From positions 1-20,997 of the forward strand of contig DFBK01000054.1 of assembly GCA_002366595.1 (NCBI GenBank): DNA of 20,997 nt, given 5' to 3'. This DNA is from Anaerolineales bacterium UBA3082 (GTDB lineage Bacteria > Chloroflexota > Anaerolineae > UBA7937). The notes under the pieces were generated by a model that ran no database searches, had not been told where the DNA came from, and saw nothing but the letters and a program-made list of their open reading frames with translations. How positions within the stretch are numbered: position 1 is the first letter of the stretch; the number at the start of each line of letters is the position of its first letter. Of this stretch, positions 1-6,039 are shown in pieces. Position numbers and translations under genes: made by a program.

Positions 1-2499
1 TAGCCGCGCGTTCTCGATGGCTATGGCCGCCTGGGTGGCGAAGGTGGTCAGAAGCGGGATTCGGTCACTGAAAGCGTAAGGGTTGAGGCTGTGGACAAAC
101 AAAACCCCCAGTATTTTCCCCTTGATCATGATAGGCACGCCAGCATAGGATTTGATCCCCGCGTCCACAAGGGCCGGGTTATGAGTGCCATCATCTAAAA
201 CCTGATCAACAATCACCGCTTCAGCAGTGTTGATTATTCTCCTGGTGACGCCGCGCGGTCGGGCCCTGAGGTGTAGAGAGGTGATACCCTTAAAGTCTTC
301 CACGCTTGTGCTAAGCCCACCATCTTCATCGACTAACACCACACTGGTGTAGGCTGAATTGGCCACCTCTCCGGCTAGAGAAACGATTTTGGTCAGCACA
401 TCCTGGATGTCGAGGGAAGAGGCGACGACTTGTGAGGCCTTGTTCAGGTTGAAGAGTTCTTCCACACGCCGCTGCTCCTTCTCGTATAGCCGGGCGTTCT
501 CGATGGCCACACCGATCTGGTTGCCGATAGAAAGAAGCAAGTCAACATCCAGTTGGCGGAAATGATGCAACTGGCGGCTAGTAACGGTCAACACACCCTG
601 TATCTGCTGCTTGGAGCGGAGAGGGATGCTGGCCAGGGGCCTGTATCCTTCCTCCACCACTACTGTCGGTGCGTTGGGTTGTTTACAGAGGTCGTCTGTG
701 ATCATAGGGTTACCAGATTCCGCCACCCTGGCGGAGATGATGCCCTTGGCCACTGCATGCTGGAACTCCTCGGACAAGCCACGATGGTGCTTCATCTCAA
801 GTTCGCCCGTTTGGATATCCTTCATGTATATGGCGCCAGATTCGAACTGCAAGGTCTCCAATACCTTATCCAAGGCAGCGCTCAGTACGGTATCTAAATC
901 CAGGGATCGGCTCACTGTCTGGGCAATGGTGTTGAGAGCCGCTAACTGCTCGCTGCGGCGTCGTATGTCCTCCTCCGCCCGCTTGCGCTCGGTGATGTCG
1001 CGCACAATGCCCCGGAACCCGGCCGGCTCACCTCTGGAACCACTTATCAGAGATACTGATGTCTCAACGGACCTCCTGGTCCCGTCTTTTTGGATAATCT
1101 CATAACCGAATATCTTAGCCGGTTTGCCTGTTCGATAGACCGCATTAAAGGTTTGATACACTGCCTTGGCGGTCTCGTCATCCATGTACTGCCTATTATT
1201 CATACCCATCATTTCCTCTCTGGAATACCCATTTATTCTACAGAGAGAATCGTTGAAGAAAGTGAGATTTCCCGCAATGTCTACTTCAAAGTAACCGTCT
1301 TCGATGTTCTCAAGAATCGTTCGATATTTCTCCTCGCTCTCCCTTAGCGCCTCCTCCGCCCGCTTGCGCTCGGTGATGTCGCGGAATATCCCGAGAAGCA
1401 CTTTTTGGCCCTCAAGTTCAAAGATGCTGGCTTTGATGGCCACGTCTTTGATTTCTCCCCTTTTTGTAATGACCTTTGTTTCCAGAACTTGCCCTTCCTT
1501 TTCTTTGAGGTGCTGTTTGAAAGTCCTGCTAAGTTCTCCTTCGATTTCTTCTGGAGGATGGAGAATCCGCTGGTGTTTACCAACAAGTTCTGATTTCTCT
1601 CTGCCAACCAATTCTAATGCCACACGGTTACAGTCAACTAATATACCCGTTTCAGCATCAGCGATGAAGATAGCATCCATTGCCTCCTCAAATTGCTTTT
1701 TGTATCTTTCTTCTGATTTTCTTAAAGCCTCCTCCGCCCGCTTGCGCCCGGTGATGTCGCGGGCGATCACAAGATTGGCGGGTTTCCCCTGATAGGTGAT
1801 TACACCCGCGTTCAATTCAGCATATACCTTGCTGCCATCCTTGTGCCTAAGTACTGTCTCGTATATCGGCGCGACATCTTCACCTGCCATACGCCGCTTG
1901 TACCGTTCGACCACTTTGGGAAGCTCGTCGGGATAGATATAATCGGTAAACAGGGTGCCAATTACCTCTTGAACGGAGCCACCCCACATTTCCGCCAAAC
2001 GTGGGTTGACATATTTTACTATCGTGTCCTGAATAATAGTGATACCATCAGTCGCTCGCTCAACCAGGTTGCGATATTTCTCTTCGCTCTCCCGCAGCGC
2101 CTCCTCCGCCCGCTTGCGCTCGGTGATGTCTCTGCCGATGCCCAATATCTCAACTATCCTTCTCCCTCTCTTGACTGGCCTGCCTAGTAGTTCAAGGGGC
2201 ACTCTTTCACCCTCTTTGGTAATCATTTCAATTTCGATGGGAGGAGTCTCCTTCCCTCTAATCGCCTTCTGGAATACGTTGAGACAGACGGGGAGATACT
2301 CTAGGGGAAGGAGTTCCCTGAAATGCTTGCCTACCAGTTCTTCTTTTGTGTAACCTGATATTCTCTCCCCGGCGGGGTTCACGAAGGTGAACCGGCCGAG
2401 CAAATCCAGGGTGTAGATCGCATCCCCGGCGGTTTCTACCAGGGCTTTGTACTTCTCCTCAGTCCTCACGCTTTCGTCTTTCTTTTCACCCTTCGTCAT
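1..2499 (-). CDS. Multi-sensor PAS/GAF signalling protein (N-terminal part, cut by window edge)
   Basis: The reading frame is open from an ATG at 2499 to the window edge (833 codons). An in-frame TAA lies three codons upstream, so this is the first possible start. Four PAS domains are visible at about residues 14-128, 138-252, 260-378 and 388-505. Each ends in a D-I-T-[EG]-R-K-R-A-E-E linker (residues about 124, 248, 374 and 501), the classic PAC/signal-helix junction. Two GAF domains follow at about 525-670 and 680-833, each ending in A-I-E-N-A-R-L. No signal peptide or membrane segment is seen, so it is probably a cytoplasmic sensor. The output domain (histidine kinase, GGDEF/EAL or phosphatase) lies beyond the window and cannot be named. 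The gene sits behind a c-di-GMP-I riboswitch and terminator, so its expression is probably tied to c-di-GMP. A GGDEF or EAL output would fit, but that is inference. Confidence 0.9.
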   Translation of the reverse strand, partial: MTKGEKKDESVRTEEKYKALVETAGDAIYTLDLLGRFTFVNPAGERISGYTKEELVGKHFRELLPLEYLPVCLNVFQKAIRGKETPPIEIEMITKEGERVPLELLGRPVKRGRRIVEILGIGRDITERKRAEEALRESEEKYRNLVERATDGITIIQDTIVKYVNPRLAEMWGGSVQEVIGTLFTDYIYPDELPKVVERYKRRMAGEDVAPIYETVLRHKDGSKVYAELNAGVITYQGKPANLVIARDITGRKRAEEALRKSEERYKKQFEEAMDAIFIADAETGILVDCNRVALELVGREKSELVGKHQRILHPPEEIEGELSRTFKQHLKEKEGQVLETKVITKRGEIKDVAIKASIFELEGQKVLLGIFRDITERKRAEEALRESEEKYRTILENIEDGYFEVDIAGNLTFFNDSLCRINGYSREEMMGMNNRQYMDDETAKAVYQTFNAVYRTGKPAKIFGYEIIQKDGTRRSVETSVSLISGSRGEPAGFRGIVRDITERKRAEEDIRRRSEQLAALNTIAQTVSRSLDLDTVLSAALDKVLETLQFESGAIYMKDIQTGELEMKHHRGLSEEFQHAVAKGIISARVAESGNPMITDDLCKQPNAPTVVVEEGYRPLASIPLRSKQQIQGVLTVTSRQLHHFRQLDVDLLLSIGNQIGVAIENARLYEKEQRRVEELFNLNKASQVVASSLDIQDVLTKIVSLAGEVANSAYTSVVLVDEDGGLSTSVEDFKGITSLHLRARPRGVTRRIINTAEAVIVDQVLDDGTHNPALVDAGIKSYAGVPIMIKGKILGVLFVHSLNPYAFSDRIPLLTTFATQAAIAIENARL
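968..2130 (-). repeat. Four near-identical ~30-bp repeats at the PAS-PAS linkers
   Basis: The stretch encoding D-I-T-E-R-K-R-A-E-E occurs at 968-1002, 1350-1383, 1728-1761 and 2100-2130. The copies are almost identical at DNA level (one C/T change in the 1728 copy). Spacings are 381, 378 and 372 bp, one PAS module each. The rest of each module is much more diverged. This points to conserved linker sequence kept alike by recombination or recent module shuffling. Confidence 0.8.
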
Positions 2500-2621
2500 G
2501 ATGCCTTAACCCATCCTGAGCCATGCACTTTTCCATCAAGTTAACCCTTTAACAAATATAATAGCAGATTTTGACCCTCTTGGCGATATAGTATCTTGCC
2601 TATCAGAGTGATGCAGTTGCC

Positions 2622-2639
2622 CTCAGCACCAGGGCTGAG
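2622..2639 (-). other. Perfect small hairpin in the sensor-gene leader
   Basis: CTCAGC and GCTGAG form a 6-bp inverted repeat around a 6-nt loop, between the riboswitch terminator and the sensor start codon. No T-tract follows on the minus strand, so it is not an obvious terminator. It could be an mRNA-stabilising or pause hairpin. The remaining 2500-2621 stretch is AT-rich and shows no gene. Confidence 0.4.
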
Positions 2640-2648
2640 ATGTCATCC

Positions 2649-2688
2649 AAAGAAAAGCCTGCTTCCCAAGGCGCTCCTGAAAGCAGGC
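2649..2688 (-). terminator. Intrinsic terminator of the c-di-GMP riboswitch (expression platform)
   Basis: On the minus strand GCCTGCTT (2688-2681) pairs with AAGCAGGC (2664-2657), followed by TTTTCTTT. It lies directly downstream of the aptamer and about 150 nt before the sensor start, so it can act as a regulated attenuator. Its 5' arm (CCTGCTTTC, 2687-2679) is also complementary, with one bulged A, to GAAAGCGAGG at 2707-2698. That segment overlaps the 3' strand of aptamer P1, so terminator and antiterminator would be mutually exclusive. Confidence 0.82.
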
Positions 2689-2696
2689 ATTAAGAA

Positions 2697-2797
2697 TCCT
2701 CGCTTTCGGCAGCCTGGCGATCATAGCCCCTTGGGGCCTTAGACCCATGACTTTGCGTCCCCACCTTTCGATGGGTTTGCCCTTATCGTTGCGAGAA
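2697..2797 (-). promoter_or_regulatory. c-di-GMP-I (GEMM) riboswitch aptamer
   Basis: Reading the minus strand from 2797, the hallmarks of the GEMM-I consensus appear in order: a P1 strand (TTCTCGC pairing with GCGAGGA), AAGGGCAAACC, a GAAA tetraloop in a CCCATC/GGTGGG stem, GGGACGCAAAG, a GTCTAAG...CTATGATC element resembling a tetraloop receptor around a GCCC/GGGC hairpin, then GCCAGGCTGCCG. The position matching Vc2 G20 (first G of AAGGGC) appears to be G, which predicts c-di-GMP rather than cGAMP preference; this rests on hand alignment. It sits between a good promoter and an intrinsic terminator upstream of a PAS/GAF sensor gene, the expected placement for this class. Confidence 0.87.
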
Positions 2798-2824
2798 GCC
2801 ATCAATCTATGTTCGTTTGTATCC

Positions 2825-2854
2825 AGTTTATCACATTTCACATTTGAGGGTCAA
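2825..2854 (-). promoter_or_regulatory. Promoter of the riboswitch/sensor transcript
   Basis: Minus-strand TTGACC (2854-2849), an 18-bp spacer and TAAACT (2830-2825) with an upstream TG (extended -10). The predicted start near 2817 gives about 20 nt before the aptamer. The same promoter arrangement is found in front of the second GEMM-type leader at 15095. Confidence 0.7.
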
Positions 2855-2890
2855 TAGCGAAAAGGTACTAGTCTTGGCCTGAAGGTAGAA

Positions 2891-2914
2891 TATGCTCCCG
2901 CTACGGGGAGCATA
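2891..2914 (-). terminator. Hairpin after acpS, probable operon terminator
   Basis: A perfect 9-bp inverted repeat (TATGCTCCC/GGGAGCATA) with a 6-nt loop lies about 20 bp past the acpS stop. The T-tract on the minus side is poor (ATTCTACC), so termination may be weak. It separates the acpS operon from the riboswitch promoter. Confidence 0.55.
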
Positions 2915-2934
2915 GAGTTTATAAGGCTTGGGAC

Positions 2935-3309
2935 TTAGGATGTTTGGGTCTCTGAGGCCACCACGAAGGCTACGGCGTACTCTTGCGAGTGGGAGAGGCT
3001 GATGGCGAAATCCGTTAGCCCCAGAACAGAGGCGCGCTTTTGGGCGGAGCCGTGGAGATAAACCTGGGGCTGGCCCAGGGGGTCGGGGAGGATCTCCATC
3101 TCCGGCCAGGATAAGCCATATATCCCCGTTCCTAGGGCCTTGGAGATCGCTTCCTTGGCCGCGAAGCGAGCGGCGAGTTCCGCTACCCTCCCCCGGCAGT
3201 GGTCGACTTCGGCCCGGGTGTAGATGCGCTCCAGAAAGCGATCGCCAAAGCGCTCTAGGGCCTTGGCGATGCGCTCGATCTCTATTATATCCACCCCTAC
3301 CGATAACAT
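2935..3309 (-). CDS. acpS: Holo-[acyl-carrier-protein] synthase AcpS
   Basis: AcpS moves the 4'-phosphopantetheine arm from CoA to a serine of apo-ACP, activating it for fatty-acid synthesis in the cytoplasm. The 124-residue length is typical of the trimeric AcpS type. Visible motifs are G-V-D-I-I-E at residues 5-10 (Mg-binding Asp7), R-F-A-A-K-E-A-I-S-K-A at 48-58 (metal-ligand Glu53) and the C-terminal S-L-S-H-S-Q-E-Y-A-V-A strand. The ATG at 3309 starts only 11 bp after the ugd stop, so it is probably the last gene of the operon. In this family the motif before the C-terminal strand is often S-H-E or S-H-D/S; here it reads S-H-S, which is acceptable. No oddities otherwise. Confidence 0.95.
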   Translation of the reverse strand: MLSVGVDIIEIERIAKALERFGDRFLERIYTRAEVDHCRGRVAELAARFAAKEAISKALGTGIYGLSWPEMEILPDPLGQPQVYLHGSAQKRASVLGLTDFAISLSHSQEYAVAFVVASETQTS

Positions 3310-3320
3310 AGATCGCCTCT

Positions 3321-4661
3321 TCAGGAGGCGGCTTTTTTGACCTCGGAGATGACAGTGGGTCCTTCATACCCTCGACCCACGCCTCGATAGATGAAGCCTA
3401 GTTCGCCTAACTTCTGGGGGTCGTATATATTCCGACCATCGATGAGGACGGGCTGTCTCATCAATTCCTTTACGCGCACCATATCCAGGTGTTGGAATTC
3501 GTTCCACTCGGTGACCGCGATAAGAGCGTCGCTCCCCTCAGCCATCTGGTAGGGGTCGGAGCAGTAGGTGACATCGGGCATAATCCCCTTTGCCACCTCC
3601 ATGGCCACGGGGTCATAGGCTTTTATGCGTGCTCCCTCACTGGTCAAAAGGTGGATCACCTCGATTGAGGGGGCCTCCCGCATATCGTCGGTGTTGGGCT
3701 TGAAGGCCAGCCCCAATATGCCGATGGTCTTCCCATGTAAGGTGCCTACTATCTCTCGGAGGGTCTGTATGATCAGCCTTCTTTGGTCTCGGTTGATCTC
3801 CATCACTGCTCTTAAGAGTTGGGGATGGCAGCCGTGGATGGAGGCCATATGCTCGAGGGCTTTCACATCCTTGGGGAAGCAGGAGCCACCCCAGCCCAAG
3901 CCGGCATCTAGGTAGTCCGGGCCGATCCGCTTATCATAACCCATCCCTATGGCCACCTCTTTCACATCAGCCCCCAGTTTCTCGCAGATAGAGGCGATCT
4001 CGTTGATGAAGGAGATGCGGTTGGCAAGATAGGCGTTGGAGGCGTACTTGATCATCTCTGCAGTGCGCAAGTCGGTGATCATGATGGGAGCCCTCAGAGA
4101 GAGGTAAAGTTGGGCTACCTGTTCAGCGGCCTCACGGTTGGTGGAGCCCAGGACGATGCGGTCAGGGTTGAGGAAATCGCCGATGGCCGCCCCTTCTCGC
4201 AGGAACTCGGGGTTGGAAACAACGGTGAATTCGATCTCTGGATGGGCATACTCCTCCACGATCTCGGCCATCCAGTCGCCGGTGCCGATGGGGACGGTGC
4301 TCTTGTTGACGATGATGAGGGGGTGGTCCATGACCTTAGCGATCCCCTCCGCAGCCATACGGATATATTTAAGGTCCGCCTCTCCCTCAGCACCGGAAGG
4401 GGTATTCACGGCGATGAATACGAACTCGGCCTCTTTGATCCCCTCGGGATAAGAGGTGGTGAAACGGAGGCGGCCGCTTTGGGCGTTACGTCGTACCATC
4501 TCCTCTAGGCCGGGCTCATAAAAGGGGATGGTGCCCGCTTTAAGTTTGGCGATCTTCTCCTCGTCGATGTCGACGCAGATGACCTGGTTGCCCAAGTCAG
4601 CGAAGCAGGTTCCGGTCACTAACCCTACATATCCAGCGCCGATAACAGAGATCTTTCTCAT
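3321..4661 (-). CDS. ugd: UDP-glucose 6-dehydrogenase
   Basis: The enzyme oxidises UDP-glucose to UDP-glucuronate in two NAD-dependent steps, feeding extracellular polysaccharide or glycolipid synthesis. The 446-residue protein shows an N-terminal Rossmann motif G-A-G-Y-V-G (8-13), N-T-P (86-88), the E-F-L-R-E-G-A loop (152-158), K205 and N209 in the central helix and the catalytic-cysteine motif G-G-S-C-F-P-K-D with Cys261. The C-terminal domain carries G-L-A-F-K-P-N-T-D-D (317-326). Length and motifs fit the TuaD/Ugd type; a GDP-mannose or UDP-ManNAc dehydrogenase of the same superfamily is a less likely alternative. The ATG at 4661 has GAGGTG upstream. It lies 39 bp after the FAD oxidoreductase gene and 11 bp before acpS. 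Confidence 0.93.
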   Translation of the reverse strand: MRKISVIGAGYVGLVTGTCFADLGNQVICVDIDEEKIAKLKAGTIPFYEPGLEEMVRRNAQSGRLRFTTSYPEGIKEAEFVFIAVNTPSGAEGEADLKYIRMAAEGIAKVMDHPLIIVNKSTVPIGTGDWMAEIVEEYAHPEIEFTVVSNPEFLREGAAIGDFLNPDRIVLGSTNREAAEQVAQLYLSLRAPIMITDLRTAEMIKYASNAYLANRISFINEIASICEKLGADVKEVAIGMGYDKRIGPDYLDAGLGWGGSCFPKDVKALEHMASIHGCHPQLLRAVMEINRDQRRLIIQTLREIVGTLHGKTIGILGLAFKPNTDDMREAPSIEVIHLLTSEGARIKAYDPVAMEVAKGIMPDVTYCSDPYQMAEGSDALIAVTEWNEFQHLDMVRVKELMRQPVLIDGRNIYDPQKLGELGFIYRGVGRGYEGPTVISEVKKAAS

Positions 4662-4700
4662 GGGAACACCTCGATTAAGAGATAGGCAAACGGTATCATA

Positions 4701-6035
4701 TCACAGGGTTTCCCCCTTTTCAACCCTTTCCACGATCTCGGCGGCCCTCTGGCCCAAGCGAACGCTGTAGTTCATCCCTCTGTCCTGAGGGTAGATCTGG
4801 CTGGTATTGGCTAGGTAGAGCCCTTCGACGGGCGTCCAGAGAGGGGGGATCCTTTCCGAGTAGTCACAGGTTATGATGGGCTGGGCGGCGTCGGCCCGGA
4901 AGAGCCAGAGTTCCTCTACCCACGCCTCATTGAAGGCCGGGTTCATTTTCTTCAGGAAGGGGAGATAGGTGGTTAACAAATCTTGGGGAGGGAGATGGTA
5001 GTGGGGGTCATGGCGGGAAAGGTAGTTGGAGAGGTAGACGATGTGTTTGCCGTTGTAGGCTTCAGGGGGGATGAGGTTGGTCTGTTCTATGGCTCCCACA
5101 AAAGGGAAGTCGGTATCGCTTATGTTCAACCAGTATATGCGGGAGAGAGGCTCTTTCGATAAGAGAACCAGGCAGACAGCGCCTAGATACTCTACTTGAC
5201 GCAAGCGGGCCACATACGCTTCAGGCAAGTCTGGGACTATCTCCAGAAAGACGAAAGAAGGGACCGTGGCTATGACTAGGGGGAAGCGATGCTCCACCGG
5301 GGTCTCCCCCTCGGTACTCTCTATCTCCAATCCTGTGACCCTGTTCCCTTCGATGATTACCCTCTTGACCGGACTGCCTGGATATATCTCTCCGCCCAGT
5401 TCGCCGATCCGTTCCTCCAGCCTATCGATGAGGCGCTGAAAACTCCCTTCCATATAGCCCAGAAGTTCCCTTTGCATCGCCGGACCACGGGAGGCGACCC
5501 GGTGTTTGAATTTGCTCCACAGCCAGGCCATGCTTATCTCATCAGCGTACTGGCCAAACTTACCTCGCAAGAGAGGGCGGAAGATCACTTCATACGGTTG
5601 TTGCCCCACGTTTCGCCTCACCCATTCCAGGGCGGTCACATTCTCCAGGTTCCGCCAATTAGCGAACTGTTGTAAGTACAAGGTGACTATCCCCGTCCGT
5701 AGCCGTTGGAGGAGGCCCAGAGGGCGGAAGCGGAGAAGATTGAGGGGGGTAACGAAGTCGTAGATCTCCCCTTCATAATAGATGCCCACCTTGGAAGGGA
5801 GCCACCGCATCTCCTCCGCCAGCCCCAGTTCCTCGATGAGGGCTATCATCTCCCTATCGCTGGTGAAGATATGGTGGTAGAACTTCTCCAGGCGCGTCCC
5901 CTCCACGGGGAAGGTGGCCGCTTGGCCTCCCAGGTCCGGTTCGCTCTCGAAGAGGGAGACCTCATGTCCCCTCTTCGCCAGTTCATAAGCCGCGGTCAGG
6001 CCGGTGATGCCTCCGCCGACGATGCCGATGCGCAA
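4701..6035 (-). CDS. FAD-dependent oxidoreductase, protoporphyrinogen oxidase/amine oxidase-like (COG1232 type)
   Basis: The N-terminus carries the dinucleotide-binding motif G-G-G-I-T-G-L followed by E-S-E at the end of the second strand (FAD ribose contact). The C-terminus carries D-R-G-M-N-Y-S-V-R-L-G, the usual closing FAD contact of this superfamily. Length (about 444 aa) fits. The superfamily includes protoporphyrinogen oxidases, carotenoid desaturases and UDP-galactopyranose mutase-like proteins, so the substrate cannot be read from sequence. No other heme gene is nearby, and the neighbour encodes UDP-glucose dehydrogenase, so a role in envelope sugar or lipid chemistry is as likely as heme synthesis. 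I chose a TTG start at 6035 because an AAGGAGAAGGAG element sits 7 nt upstream. A longer form from 6068 would overlap the preceding gene by 29 nt and has no such site. Confidence 0.8.
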   Translation of the reverse strand: MRIGIVGGGITGLTAAYELAKRGHEVSLFESEPDLGGQAATFPVEGTRLEKFYHHIFTSDREMIALIEELGLAEEMRWLPSKVGIYYEGEIYDFVTPLNLLRFRPLGLLQRLRTGIVTLYLQQFANWRNLENVTALEWVRRNVGQQPYEVIFRPLLRGKFGQYADEISMAWLWSKFKHRVASRGPAMQRELLGYMEGSFQRLIDRLEERIGELGGEIYPGSPVKRVIIEGNRVTGLEIESTEGETPVEHRFPLVIATVPSFVFLEIVPDLPEAYVARLRQVEYLGAVCLVLLSKEPLSRIYWLNISDTDFPFVGAIEQTNLIPPEAYNGKHIVYLSNYLSRHDPHYHLPPQDLLTTYLPFLKKMNPAFNEAWVEELWLFRADAAQPIITCDYSERIPPLWTPVEGLYLANTSQIYPQDRGMNYSVRLGQRAAEIVERVEKGETL

Positions 6036-6039
6036 TGGA

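Noticed and set aside
2697..2797. cGAMP-selective GEMM-Ib riboswitch
   Set aside because: The base I align with Vc2 position 20 is G rather than A in both copies; kept as c-di-GMP type, though hand alignment leaves some doubt.
2623..2841. 72-residue minus-strand ORF
   Set aside because: It lies wholly over the promoter-proximal leader, aptamer and terminator of the c-di-GMP riboswitch; RNA conservation explains the sequence better than a protein.
2831..3367. 178-residue minus-strand ORF
   Set aside because: A shifted-frame shadow of acpS, Pro/Arg-rich, and without family features.
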